DNA from: Candidatus Hydrogenedentota bacterium
Lineage (GTDB): Bacteria; Hydrogenedentota; Hydrogenedentia; Hydrogenedentales; CAITNO01
Direction: 5' to 3'
Length of the DNA stretch: 34,912 bases
NCBI GenBank assembly: GCA_903893795.1
Contig: CAITNO010000132.1
Span: forward strand, 1-34,912
The translations under genes were made by a program, and so were the position numbers. The notes below the pieces were generated by a model. That model did no database searches and was not told the origin of the DNA. It was given only the letters and a program-made list of their open reading frames with translations. Of this stretch, positions 21,166-29,907 are shown one piece after another (the stretch's first letter is position 1; each line of letters starts with the position of its first letter).

Positions 21166-22950
21166 TTACCGACAGGCAGCGATGGCGGTCTCGATCGTTC
21201 GGACGACGGCGTTGGCCTCTTCCTGCCTCAGTCGGTTGGCAACGCGCAGCGTCCCGCCCCCCAGCTTCTTGATGTCCACGGCAAAATAAAGCCGGTTGCC
21301 GACCTGCAGGGTACTCTTGAGGTCTAGGCCTCCGAGTTCGGCAAAGGACAACCGCCGCACAGGGCCGAGACCAAAGAAGCCACCCCGGACAAGTATGCCC
21401 GTCCGGCTGACTTCAATTCTGCTCTTCCCTGTGCACAGGTCGAGGGTGATATAGACCATGAGCAGGAGGAACAGTCCGGAGACCACCTGAGGAAAAAGCG
21501 GACCCTGCCCGTGCAGCATCCACGCGAGGGAACCGCCCCAAACGACCGTGAAGAGGAGTGCGCCAATAGCCATGCCGGGCAGGCGCAGCATGGGGAACAG
21601 CAGGGTAATGCCGCCACCCACGCAGGGCTCGGCCAGTATTCCCGCGCTGCGCAGGCTCTCCTCTGTCTTTGCGGGGTCGGGCGTGTTACCGTCCGGAATC
21701 GGGTTGCCCGCCTCGTCGAGTGCAATGACCAAGGGACCATCACCCGGCATCCGGCCCGGCCCGGCGGTCGCGCTTCCCGCTGTGCGGAACACGGGCACCT
21801 CGAATTCGGCCAAGAAATCCACGCCCTGTGTTGCGATTTTAACGCCCAACTGCCAAAGGATCTGGTTGTTGGAGTCACTGTCGTCAGTGGACGATCGGTC
21901 GGTAGGGATGCCAAAGCTTACTGGAATCTCCGTTTCCCGGCCATCCAGCATTAGCCCATTGCGGGGAAGGGTGGCTTCCGTCTGCCACAGGATGACATTT
22001 GAGGTATGGCTGTTTTTACCGCTGCCCGTCGTGCGGCGGTTGACACAAGACAGGGTGATGCTCGCGTCCTCCTCGGGTTGCACCATGGTGGGGATGCGGA
22101 CACGGCCCTGAAGCAGGCCGCCCACCACGCCGGGCACAGAAGCCATCTCAAACACCGTTGCGCCGTAACGCCGCCATTGCAGGACCTTGTAAACGGCCAC
22201 CCCAAGGAGTATTGCCCCGACCAGAGGGAACAGCAGGCCTATCAGCGCCAGATGGTTTCCGTCCCGCACCTCGTTGGGCACCACGAACAGCAGCGGTGCC
22301 GAGATCATATTCCAGAATGTGGCGAAGATGATGGCAGCCACCATTTTCCCTTTTGTGTTGGCGGAGATGACACCCTTTTCCCAGTCCTTGCGCCAGCGCC
22401 ACGGTTCGACAGGATACTGCTCCTGGAGTGCCTGCTGTTCGCGCAGGACCCGGTTTCCATACAGGGCCGCGCCCATGAGTCCGAAGCCCGCGCCGCCGAA
22501 GAGCAGGCTGAAAAGAAGCATGAACCCCAGCATCTCGACGCGCAGATTACGGTAAAGCACCACCTGGTCGGGATTCTTCGGGTTGACGTAACAGCGGAAC
22601 GGAATTCTCTTGTCGCGGTGCTCTGACAGTTCTGCCGCAACACGCTGGTGAAACGAACCAACGTTGTCGTCTGCCGAATACTGGGAGACCCGGTCACCTT
22701 CATGTCTCACCCCCTCCCATCGATAGGAATACTGCGCCTCCACATGGTGGGTGGTGTTTTTCTTGGAATCACTGCTGACCAGATTCACCCAGTCAATATA
22801 CGCGGGCACCTCCTGCCAGGACTGCATGGACAGCCATGTGCCCATGGTCCACACGACCATGCCCAGCGCGCCCACCCCCACCGCCGCGAAAGGCAGGGAA
22901 AACAGGAGCAAGCATCCCGCGCCAACGGTGGTATTTGTTTTGGCATTCAT
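21166..22950 (-). CDS. Large DUF3592-like membrane protein
   Basis: A 594-residue protein. The N-terminal part has a helix (VGAGCLLLFSLPFAAVGVGALGMV), then a soluble region with WQEVPAYID, EAQYSYRWEGVRHEGDRVS and YVNPKNPDQVVLYR, which is the DUF3592 pattern, then a second helix. More helices follow near 205-260 and 470-510. Between them a Ser/Thr/Asp-rich exposed segment (about 320-450) has no recognised domain. The C-terminal 70 residues form an all-beta, PH-like stretch. ATG 22950 is seven bases after GGAGG. Function unknown. It lies between the Nramp terminator and the enolase-family operon on the same strand as the latter but with its own leader. Confidence 0.8.
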   Translation of the reverse strand: MNAKTNTTVGAGCLLLFSLPFAAVGVGALGMVVWTMGTWLSMQSWQEVPAYIDWVNLVSSDSKKNTTHHVEAQYSYRWEGVRHEGDRVSQYSADDNVGSFHQRVAAELSEHRDKRIPFRCYVNPKNPDQVVLYRNLRVEMLGFMLLFSLLFGGAGFGLMGAALYGNRVLREQQALQEQYPVEPWRWRKDWEKGVISANTKGKMVAAIIFATFWNMISAPLLFVVPNEVRDGNHLALIGLLFPLVGAILLGVAVYKVLQWRRYGATVFEMASVPGVVGGLLQGRVRIPTMVQPEEDASITLSCVNRRTTGSGKNSHTSNVILWQTEATLPRNGLMLDGRETEIPVSFGIPTDRSSTDDSDSNNQILWQLGVKIATQGVDFLAEFEVPVFRTAGSATAGPGRMPGDGPLVIALDEAGNPIPDGNTPDPAKTEESLRSAGILAEPCVGGGITLLFPMLRLPGMAIGALLFTVVWGGSLAWMLHGQGPLFPQVVSGLFLLLMVYITLDLCTGKSRIEVSRTGILVRGGFFGLGPVRRLSFAELGGLDLKSTLQVGNRLYFAVDIKKLGGGTLRVANRLRQEEANAVVRTIETAIAACR

Positions 22951-23128
22951 ATCCGCACCTCCCTGGGGATGCCCCGCGCCGCGCGGGGATGCACCATTCT
23001 ACTGGGAGTGAAATCCTGCCCGCAAGCATGCGAATTCTGCCCATGCGGCGGAGTGTGACGAAGGGAGTGGGGATGGGCCTAAACATTGCCCGCTGTTTTT
23101 TTTTGCGCTCGCCGTGGATTGTCGAAGA

Positions 23129-23158
23129 ACGCGGCAAGATGCCGCGTCTGCTTTTTTT
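23129..23158 (+). terminator. Terminator-like hairpin with T-tract, opposite-strand polarity
   Basis: ACGCGGCA, AGA loop, TGCCGCGT, then CTGC and seven T on the plus strand. Both neighbouring genes are on the minus strand, where the stem is followed only by TCTTCG. It may stop the enolase-family transcript in a bidirectional way, or block antisense transcription. The rest of 22951-23165 shows no gene. Confidence 0.45.
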
Positions 23159-23165
23159 CCGAAAC

Positions 23166-24566
23166 TCAACCCACCGCTATCGTTGGTTCGGGCAGTTGGC
23201 GCTGAATGCGGTCCAATTGATAGCCAAAGCCGGGACCGGTGATGGTGGACAATTCCACACTGCCTCCGCGCCGCTGATATATGCCCGGATGCACGGCAGC
23301 CTCGGCGGCGCTGGCTTCGGGGTAAAACTGCATGGCATTGGTCTCGACGCCCATGATGGTGCCGCCGTGGGCGGCCAGCAGCAGGTGCGGCATCTGGGCG
23401 AGCATGGGGTTGGTCAGGTCCTGCACCATGAGCGTCATGCCGTGCGCCCTGGCCCAGCAAAGGCTGAGCAGTGCCCCGGTCTGGGTCTTGCAGGTTTTGA
23501 GGGCCACCCCGGTCCAGCCCAGCTCGCGGCCGAGCCGGACGAATTTCCAGTCATGGGCGCTTTCATCCATGAACAGCGGCTTGCGCGCCGACACACTGTG
23601 CACGTCGATGCGGTGCGCCTCCAAGTCATAGGGGAAGGGTTGCTCGACGTAGAGGATCATTGCGTGGATGTTCGGATAGGCCGACAGCAGCCGGTCCAAA
23701 ATGTCGTTCACATAGGCCGGGTCTTCGACAGTGCAGTTGAAGTCGGTGGAGAGCCAGTGAACGCCCTCCTCCATCGCGATGGTCCCCACCAGCACCAAAC
23801 GGTCATAGTCCCATGCGCTGTCATTGCCGCGCAGTTTCACTTTGAGGCACTTGAGCCCGTCACGGCGAATCCAGTCCCGCAGCAGCACGGGGTAGCTGTC
23901 ATCCGGCTCGCTGCCGTCCTTCTCTTCGGGTTCAATCCAGTCCTTGCCGCCGACGAGATGCCAGGCGGGAAGGAGGTCCTCGCGCGGGAAGACCAGGAAG
24001 TCGGCGGGATAACACCCGGAAAAGGGCGCGTCAGCGTCTTCGGCCGGTTCAAGATAGTGCGCGAGGTCTGCATTCATCCATGCGGCGTTGTAGGTCTGGT
24101 AGACGGGGACGCCGTGCAGTTGGCCATAGGCGTCATGCAGCGCAATGTCGAAGGCCGAACAGCAGACCAATGCGGCCAGCCAGGGCATTTCACGCCCAGC
24201 GCGGTCGGCATTGAAAGCTCCCCAGAGCCGTTGCAGTTCCGATTCCTGAAAGGCGTGCCCCGTTTCCATGGGATGGCCGAAACAGTCAAAGGCTGCCCAA
24301 GCGCGGCACAAGGTTTCGCAAAAGTCTTTAAGTGCCTGATGCCGCGACTCATAGGGAAGTTCGCCGGGCCACACCCACTGCACGCTGAGCGGGGTTTCCC
24401 CCCAGCCTTCGGCCTCGCGGCCATCGCGGCCGCGCACCCGCAGGCAGGCACGTGCACAGGCCACGCTGGTCAGGGTCTCATGGCCGAATTTCAGGGGAAC
24501 CCGCGTTTGAACGGGCAGAAGATAGAGCCGCGCGCCCACGGGGCGTACATCGCTCTGTTTCGGCAT
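23166..24566 (-). CDS. Enolase-superfamily enzyme (mandelate racemase/muconate lactonizing type)
   Basis: A 466-residue cytoplasmic enzyme. The C-terminal barrel shows the superfamily residues: KVK (Lys242, Lys244), metal ligands Asp275 (STDFN), Glu308 (YVEQP) and Asp334 (FMDES), and Lys357 (ALKTCK) at the end. The N-terminal capping domain covers about 1-140. It is longer than the usual 350-400 residues, with insertions in the 175-225 region. Such enzymes dehydrate or epimerise acid sugars and dipeptides; I cannot name the substrate. ATG 24566 is 12 bases after the FadR-type regulator stop and has GGGA nearby, so the two form an operon. Confidence 0.88.
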   Translation of the reverse strand: MPKQSDVRPVGARLYLLPVQTRVPLKFGHETLTSVACARACLRVRGRDGREAEGWGETPLSVQWVWPGELPYESRHQALKDFCETLCRAWAAFDCFGHPMETGHAFQESELQRLWGAFNADRAGREMPWLAALVCCSAFDIALHDAYGQLHGVPVYQTYNAAWMNADLAHYLEPAEDADAPFSGCYPADFLVFPREDLLPAWHLVGGKDWIEPEEKDGSEPDDSYPVLLRDWIRRDGLKCLKVKLRGNDSAWDYDRLVLVGTIAMEEGVHWLSTDFNCTVEDPAYVNDILDRLLSAYPNIHAMILYVEQPFPYDLEAHRIDVHSVSARKPLFMDESAHDWKFVRLGRELGWTGVALKTCKTQTGALLSLCWARAHGMTLMVQDLTNPMLAQMPHLLLAAHGGTIMGVETNAMQFYPEASAAEAAVHPGIYQRRGGSVELSTITGPGFGYQLDRIQRQLPEPTIAVG

Positions 24567-24578
24567 CGGGCGCAGTCC

Positions 24579-25307
24579 CTACGGCAGGGGATGGGGCTCA
24601 TGTCCCCGCGCCAGCATGGTCAGCATCTGGTCCATGGCGTTGAGGTACCGGCAGGCCAGCAGGTCGGCCCGGACCACGTCGCGCCGTTCAAAGCACTCGA
24701 GCAGTCCGGTCAGGATATGGCTGCCCTCCTCCTCGTTGAGGAGCGGCATGTCGAACATGGTCCGAAGCTTCATGAACACCCGGCCCATCGTGTGAAAGAC
24801 CAGTTTGTACACGCCGTTGTGCGTGGCCACCGCCACCACTTCAAAAAGCCGTTCGGCGGTCTCGTCGCGCAGGGCATTGTCAATTCCCGTTTCGATCAGG
24901 GTGGTCACGAGTTTGCGAATCTCTTCCAGTTCCGCGTCGTCCCGGCGGATTACGGCCAACTGGACAATGGCGCGCACCATGTGGCTGCGGAATTCCTGGA
25001 TGTCCTTGAGATAGCCGAAATTGATGCCGCCGTGCTCGTCACGGAGGAGCAGGTCGAACAGTTCGGCGCCGGCGCCGAAATTCAATTGTTCGACATAGAT
25101 TCCCGAACCCTGCCGGATACGCACCAGTCCGAGCGCCTCAATTCGCTTGAGCGCCTCGCGCACCACGTGCCGGGCCACCCCGAATTCCTCGGCCAGAGCC
25201 CGTTCGGTGGGAAGTTTTGACGCCACAGGATACACGCCGGAGGTAATCCTCCGGGCGAGTTTCTGCGTAATATCCAAAGAAAGGGTCGAGTGAACCTTGT
25301 CAGCCAT
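24579..25307 (-). CDS. GntR-family transcription regulator, FadR subfamily
   Basis: A 242-residue DNA-binding regulator. The winged helix (about 10-75) contains KLPTERALAEEFGVARHVV, then VREALKRIEALGLVRI and the wing RQGSGIYV. The C-terminal all-helical FCD ligand domain (about 90-235) carries metal/ligand residues of the type R-H (EFRSHMVRAIV) and a later HNGVYKLVFHTMG. ATG 25307 has a GGGGTG site. It is co-transcribed with the enolase-family gene downstream, a common arrangement for acid-sugar pathways in which the regulator senses the substrate. It probably autoregulates and is released by a sugar acid. Confidence 0.92.
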   Translation of the reverse strand: MADKVHSTLSLDITQKLARRITSGVYPVASKLPTERALAEEFGVARHVVREALKRIEALGLVRIRQGSGIYVEQLNFGAGAELFDLLLRDEHGGINFGYLKDIQEFRSHMVRAIVQLAVIRRDDAELEEIRKLVTTLIETGIDNALRDETAERLFEVVAVATHNGVYKLVFHTMGRVFMKLRTMFDMPLLNEEEGSHILTGLLECFERRDVVRADLLACRYLNAMDQMLTMLARGHEPHPLP

Positions 25308-25699
25308 GAGACACCCCGGTTGGTTCTACGAATTCCATTTTGCGATGCCATGTTCCGTTGAAAAACATGCTTCATCACAGCCATTATAATACAACAAAGT
25401 CGGGGCCGCCGCATCTTTGCCCAGGGCACTTCGGGGGAGCGCTTTGTTCCGCGGGTTTGGATTGACTCCGGTCACCGAAAACCCAGCAGGAGGCGCTTCA
25501 AACGCGCGGCATAAGTTGTTTTGCCCGGGGTTCTTGTGCTAACCTTGCCATACAGGTGTCCCCGTTCCGTAACGGACTTTTTGTCTGTGCGTGTGTCCAA
25601 AGATGGGGGCATTATGCAGGGTTTCCCGGTTCGACAGGAACCGGCGGGTATGTTTTGAAACAGAAATGCGCACCCAAAGCGCGTGAGAAAGGCAGTACG
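25308..25699. other. Divergent intergenic region, gntR and tpiA
   Basis: These 392 bases separate the GntR-type gene (minus) and tpiA (plus). The AT-rich core ATTATAAT at 25383-25390 gives -10 boxes on both strands (TATAAT) about 76 bases before the gntR start; no matching -35 is seen on either strand. The remaining sequence has no convincing gene; a frame open from 25556 is only the extension of tpiA. Confidence 0.4.
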
Positions 25700-26455
25700 G
25701 TGAGAAAGCCCATTATTGCAGGCAATTGGAAAATGAACCTGCGGGTGGCCGATGCGGTCGCACTGGCGGAGGGATTGAAGGTCCAGGTGGCCGATGTTAC
25801 GGCCGTTGAAATCGTCGTGTGCCCGACCTACGTCTCCCTCTATTGTGTCGGCAAGGCGCTGGCCGGCTCGAATGTCGCCGTGGGCGGCCAGGATGCCTAT
25901 GTCAAGGAAAGCGGCGCCTATACCGCTGCCATTTCGCCGCAGATGCTGGCCGACGTGGGTTGCACCTGGACCATTATCGGCCACAGCGAACGCCGCCACA
26001 TTTTTGGCGACACGGACGCGCTTTTGAACGAAAAGCTTCGTTTCTCCCTTGCTGCCGGCCTGAAAGTTATGTTCTGCATCGGCGAACTGCTTGAAGAGCG
26101 CAAGGGCGGCAACATGGAAGAGGTGATCAAGCGCCAGGTGGTCGAGGGCCTCAAGGACCTCACCGCGGCCGACCTCGCGAATGTCGTGTTGGCCTATGAG
26201 CCCGTGTGGGCCATCGGCACCGGCGAAACAGCCTCGCCCGAACAGGCCGAGGAAGTGCATGTGTTTACCCGCGCTTTGGTGCGCGACTTGTTTGGAGCGG
26301 ATGCCGCCGAGGCTATCCGCATCCAGTACGGCGGCAGCGTGAAGGCCGAGAATGCGGCCGAACTGCTGGCCAAGCCGAATGTGGACGGGTTCCTGGTGGG
26401 CGGCGCCGCGCTCAAGGCCGACAGTTTTGCGGCCATTGTCAAGGCAGGCTGCTGA
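25700..26455 (+). CDS. tpiA: Triosephosphate isomerase
   Basis: A 251-residue glycolytic enzyme converting dihydroxyacetone phosphate and glyceraldehyde 3-phosphate. Catalytic residues are all present: Asn9 and Lys11 (GNWKMN), His95 (IIGHSERR) and Glu167 (AYEPVWAIGTG); the phosphate loop GGSVK and GFLVGGAAL are normal. I chose GTG 25700 because AAAGG lies seven bases upstream and MRKPIIAGNW matches the family start. Extending to 25556 adds non-homologous residues. It is followed by secG after 28 bases, a common bacterial pair. Confidence 0.97.
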   Translation: MRKPIIAGNWKMNLRVADAVALAEGLKVQVADVTAVEIVVCPTYVSLYCVGKALAGSNVAVGGQDAYVKESGAYTAAISPQMLADVGCTWTIIGHSERRHIFGDTDALLNEKLRFSLAAGLKVMFCIGELLEERKGGNMEEVIKRQVVEGLKDLTAADLANVVLAYEPVWAIGTGETASPEQAEEVHVFTRALVRDLFGADAAEAIRIQYGGSVKAENAAELLAKPNVDGFLVGGAALKADSFAAIVKAGC

Positions 26456-26483
26456 AAATTCTGACCAAAGGAAAGTGCAAGGC

Positions 26484-27065
26484 ATGCTCTCTGCGATATT
26501 CAGTCTGACAACGTTGTGGATACTGATCCTGTTGCTCTACGTTCCGGCCTGCATCGGCCTGATCGTCATCGTGCTCCTTCAAAAGGGCAAGGGCGTGGGT
26601 TTTGCCGGTGCCTTCGGCGTCGGCGGCGGCAGCGAGGCCATTTTTGGTCCGCGCTCCTCCAAGAGCCTTCCCCAGAAGATTACCTACGCTGCGGCGTTGC
26701 TGTTCATGTTCCTGGCATTGCTGATGTCGATGCTGTCGGGACGTGTGGGCAAGAGCGCCGCCCCGGCGCTTGCCGACGAGAATGCCAAGCCGCAGCAGTC
26801 CCTTCAGGGACTGTTTGAGGGCGAGGCGGCCGCGAAGGAAGGCGAGGCCCCTGCAGCCACCGCCGCGGTCGAGACTGCCGCACCTGCGGCCGTTACGGCT
26901 CCTGCCGCCACACCCGTTCCCGTGGAGGCTGCACCCGCTGCGGCGGCTCCGGCAGCGGAGGCCCCCGCGGCCGCTCCCGCCCCGGCGGAAGCTCCGGCGG
27001 CAGCTCCGGCAGCCCCGGCGGAACAGCATAGCACGGAGCCTGCGCCTGCAACTCCGGCCCAGTGA
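26484..27065 (+). CDS. secG: Preprotein translocase subunit SecG, long Ala/Pro tail
   Basis: A 193-residue inner-membrane protein. The SecG core is residues 1-80: first helix (LWILILLLYVPACIGLIVIVLLQKGKG, read in two parts), the QKGKGVGFAGAFG loop with GGGSEAIFG, then a second helix (TYAAALLFMFLALLMSML). The remaining 110 residues are an Ala/Pro/Glu-rich, low-complexity cytoplasmic or exported extension. Normal SecG is 75-130 residues. Its start ATG 26484 has AAAGGA 11 bases upstream. It is in an operon with tpiA and is followed by a strong terminator. Confidence 0.92.
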   Translation: MLSAIFSLTTLWILILLLYVPACIGLIVIVLLQKGKGVGFAGAFGVGGGSEAIFGPRSSKSLPQKITYAAALLFMFLALLMSMLSGRVGKSAAPALADENAKPQQSLQGLFEGEAAAKEGEAPAATAAVETAAPAAVTAPAATPVPVEAAPAAAAPAAEAPAAAPAPAEAPAAAPAAPAEQHSTEPAPATPAQ

Positions 27066-27086
27066 TCAAACGCTGACTACAGTTTC

Positions 27087-27124
27087 AGGCCCAAGGCTTT
27101 TGAGCTTTGGGCCTTTATTTTTTG
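27087..27124 (+). terminator. Rho-independent terminator after secG
   Basis: AGGCCCAAGGCT (27087-27098), TTTG loop, AGCTTTGGGCCT (27103-27114), with one G-T pair, then TTATTTTTT. It lies 22 bases past the stop. Confidence 0.9.
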
Positions 27125-27174
27125 AGGAATGTTCCGGTCGGCCCGCCCGGGTCGCCCATGAAGAGGAAACAGGC

Positions 27175-28428
27175 ATGGATAAAATCTTGATACGCGGCGG
27201 CAAGCCCCTGCATGGCGCCGTGCAGGTGCGGGGCGCGAAAAACGCGGCCTTGCCGCTCATGGCCGCGGCCATTTTGGCCGAAAAGCCCTGCATACTGCAC
27301 AACATCCCCTGCCTGCACGACGTTTTCTCCATGGACAAACTGCTTTCGCACATGGGCATGTCCATCGAGTTCACAGGCCGCTACATGACCCTCGACGCAG
27401 CCGGCATTGTCGAGCCCTATGCGCCCTACGAACTCGTGCGCAAGATGCGCGCGTCTTTTTTCGTGCTTGGCCCGCTCCTTGCCCGCTTTGGCCGTGCGCG
27501 CGTGTCGCTGCCCGGCGGTTGTGCCATCGGCACCCGTCCCGTCGACATTCATCTCAAGGGCTTGGAGGCCATGGGTGCAGCCATCACGCTCGATGAGGGC
27601 TATGTGGTGGCCGAAGGCAGGCTCAGGGGCGCCGAATTCGCGCTTGACTTTCCCAGTGTGGGGGCCACCGAGACCCTGATGATGGCCGCATGCCGCGCCA
27701 CCGGGCTCACCCGCCTGACCAACGTCGCCCGCGAACCCGAAATCGAGGACCTTGGACGCTTTCTCAACGGGCTGGGCGCGCGCATTTCCGGCGCAGGCAC
27801 CGATATGATTACCGTGGTGGGTGTCGACTCCCTGGGCGGCACCGAGCACGAAGTGGTCGCCGACCGCATCGAGGCGGGCACTTTCCTCGCCGCGGGCGTG
27901 GCCACCCACGGCGACGTGACCGTGCTCAATGCCAACGCCGACCATCTGCCCACCTTCCTGAAGAAACTGCGCGAGATGGGTGCTGAAGTCGAAGTGTCCG
28001 GCGGCCGCATACGCGCCCTGGCGACAAACGGTCTTCGCGCCACCGATATCACCACCTACCCGTTTCCCGGTTTCGCCACTGATTTGCAGGCCCAGACCAT
28101 GGCGCTGCTCACCTGTGCGCAGGGAACGAGTTGTATCAAGGAAACGGTTTTCGAAAATCGTTTCATGCAGGTGGCCGAGCTCATCCGCATGGGCGCCGAC
28201 ATAGACCTCGACGGCAACACCGCCATAGTGCGCGGCGTCGAGCGCCTGTCCGGCGCGCCCGTCATGGCCTCCGACCTGCGGGCCAGCGCCGCGCTGGTGA
28301 TTGCGGGCCTGATGGCCGAGCGCGGCGAAACCGCCGTGGCGCGGGTCTACCATATTGACCGCGGCTATGAGCGCATCGAGGAGCGGCTTGCCAGCCTTGG
28401 GGCGGATATTGAGCGCGTTCGTGAGTAA
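27175..28428 (+). CDS. murA: UDP-N-acetylglucosamine 1-carboxyvinyltransferase
   Basis: A 417-residue cytoplasmic enzyme catalysing the first committed step of peptidoglycan synthesis (enolpyruvyl transfer from PEP). Residues Lys22-Asn23 (GAKNAALP) bind substrate. The active loop is PGGCAIGTRPVD with catalytic Cys116, the form sensitive to fosfomycin (Asp in resistant types). Other conserved parts are NVAREPEI, ATDLQAQ and ENRFM. ATG 27175 follows GAGGA by seven bases. It has its own leader after the secG terminator and is followed by the AT-rich spacer before hisD. Confidence 0.96.
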   Translation: MDKILIRGGKPLHGAVQVRGAKNAALPLMAAAILAEKPCILHNIPCLHDVFSMDKLLSHMGMSIEFTGRYMTLDAAGIVEPYAPYELVRKMRASFFVLGPLLARFGRARVSLPGGCAIGTRPVDIHLKGLEAMGAAITLDEGYVVAEGRLRGAEFALDFPSVGATETLMMAACRATGLTRLTNVAREPEIEDLGRFLNGLGARISGAGTDMITVVGVDSLGGTEHEVVADRIEAGTFLAAGVATHGDVTVLNANADHLPTFLKKLREMGAEVEVSGGRIRALATNGLRATDITTYPFPGFATDLQAQTMALLTCAQGTSCIKETVFENRFMQVAELIRMGADIDLDGNTAIVRGVERLSGAPVMASDLRASAALVIAGLMAERGETAVARVYHIDRGYERIEERLASLGADIERVRE

Positions 28429-28460
28429 TTATGAATTGGGAATTATGAATTAGGAATTGA
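28427..28460. repeat. Tandem 14-bp AT-rich repeat overlapping the murA stop
   Basis: Two copies of AATTATGAATTrGG (28427-28440, 28441-28454) plus a partial third. They begin inside the murA stop codon. A second AT-rich stretch at 28495-28522 has an inverted repeat TCTGAAAT...ATTTCAGA with a 12-base loop. The gap 28429-28587 holds no gene; it differs sharply in base content from the genes on each side. Confidence 0.5.
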
Positions 28461-28587
28461 AGGCAAAGGCCACAAGGCGAAAGCCGACCCGAGGTCTGAA
28501 ATGTGAGATATGAGATTTCAGATCAGAGATTTGAGGTATGCAGCGGCTTGATCGTCGCGCATGGAATTTGTCGAGGAGGATAAAGCA

Positions 28588-29907
28588 GTGCAGATAAAGC
28601 GGTATGACATCAACGACGACGCGGCGCTCGGCGCGATGCGCGGTCTCATCATTGAACGGGCACTGACAGGTGGCACCGGTGACGCCTCGCGCATGGCAGG
28701 CGTGCGCGCCATCATAGAGGCGGTGCGCCGCGAGGGCGATGAGGCCGTCGCCGAATTGACCGAGCGCTTTGACGGCGTTCGCCTTGAACCCTCGCAGTTC
28801 GAGGTCACCCCGGAAGAGATTGACCGGGCAGCCGACAGCCTCGACCCCAAACTGCTGGCCATTCTCCAGCGGGCCCACGGCAACATCCGCGCCTTTCACG
28901 CCAAACACCTGCGCGAGTCCTGGGAGGACAGCTTCGAAGACGGCACCACCATCGGACAGCGCGTCACGCCCATCGAAAGTGCGGGCGTGTACGTTCCCGG
29001 CGGCAAGGCCTTCTATCCCTCCTCCGTGCTCATGAACATCGTTCCGGCGCGCGTGGCGGGCGTCAAAGAGATCATCATGGTTTCGCCGCCGACCTACAAC
29101 GGCGACATTCACCCCGGCGTGCTCGCCGCTGCCCGCATTGCAGGCGCCACACGCGTGTTCCGCGTGGGCGGCGCGCAGGCCGTGGCTGCGCTGGCCTACG
29201 GCACGGCCACCATTCCGGCGGTCTGCAAGATTACCGGGCCGGGTAACTTCTACGTGACGGCCGCAAAGTCGCTCGTGCGGCAGGCGGTGGACATTGACAG
29301 CGAGGCGGGCCCCTCCGAGGTGGTGGTCATTGCCGACGCCGAGGCCGACCCGCGCTTTGTCGCCTATGAACTGCTGGCCCAGGCCGAGCACGACGAGGAG
29401 GCCATGCCCGTGCTCATCACGACCTCGGCGCAGCTTGCCGATGCCGTGGCGGAGTACATCGCCGAGCAGGCGCCCAAACTGGAGCGCGCGGCCATCGTGC
29501 GCCAGTCGCTGGAGTCCTGCGGTTCCATCGTGGTGGTGCGTTCCATCGAGGAAGCCATTGAACTGACCAACCTGATCGCGCCCGAACACCTGAGCATCCA
29601 GGTGAAGATTCCGACGCGGGTTGCGTCAAAAATAGTCAACGCGGGTGCGATCATGATCGGCCCCATGACTCCCGTGGCTGTGGGTGACTACTACGCCGGA
29701 CCGAACCACATCCTGCCCACGATGCGGCGCGCGCGCTTTTCCTCGCCGCTCACGGCAGAAGATTTTCGCAAGGTTACCAGCGTGCTCTATTACACCCGTC
29801 AGCGCCTGCGCGAGCAGGCCGAGGACATCATCGAGCTGGCGACACTGGAAGGCTTGCAGGCCCACGCCCGCTCCGTGGCCGTGCGCGTACAGGAGGATTT
29901 CAAATGA
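28588..29907 (+). CDS. hisD: Histidinol dehydrogenase
   Basis: A 439-residue zinc enzyme of histidine synthesis oxidising L-histidinol to histidine in two NAD-dependent steps. Conserved features are GVYVPGGKA (134-141), the KITGPGNFYV segment, zinc-site Gln265 and His268 (AQAEHDE) and catalytic Glu333-His334 (APEHL). GTG 28588 (translated MQIKRYDI) follows GAGGAGG by eight bases; ATG 28561 lacks a site. Its stop overlaps the hisC start as ATGA, so the genes are translationally coupled. Confidence 0.96.
   Translation: MQIKRYDINDDAALGAMRGLIIERALTGGTGDASRMAGVRAIIEAVRREGDEAVAELTERFDGVRLEPSQFEVTPEEIDRAADSLDPKLLAILQRAHGNIRAFHAKHLRESWEDSFEDGTTIGQRVTPIESAGVYVPGGKAFYPSSVLMNIVPARVAGVKEIIMVSPPTYNGDIHPGVLAAARIAGATRVFRVGGAQAVAALAYGTATIPAVCKITGPGNFYVTAAKSLVRQAVDIDSEAGPSEVVVIADAEADPRFVAYELLAQAEHDEEAMPVLITTSAQLADAVAEYIAEQAPKLERAAIVRQSLESCGSIVVVRSIEEAIELTNLIAPEHLSIQVKIPTRVASKIVNAGAIMIGPMTPVAVGDYYAGPNHILPTMRRARFSSPLTAEDFRKVTSVLYYTRQRLREQAEDIIELATLEGLQAHARSVAVRVQEDFK

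Noticed and set aside
22836..25220. Plus-strand 794-codon frame across the enolase-family and regulator genes
   Set aside because: It crosses two well-defined minus-strand genes and their junction; no motif in its translation.
25556..25699. Longer N-terminus for triosephosphate isomerase from 25556
   Set aside because: The added residues have no family match; GTG 25700 has a ribosome site and starts with the conserved RKPIIAGNWK.
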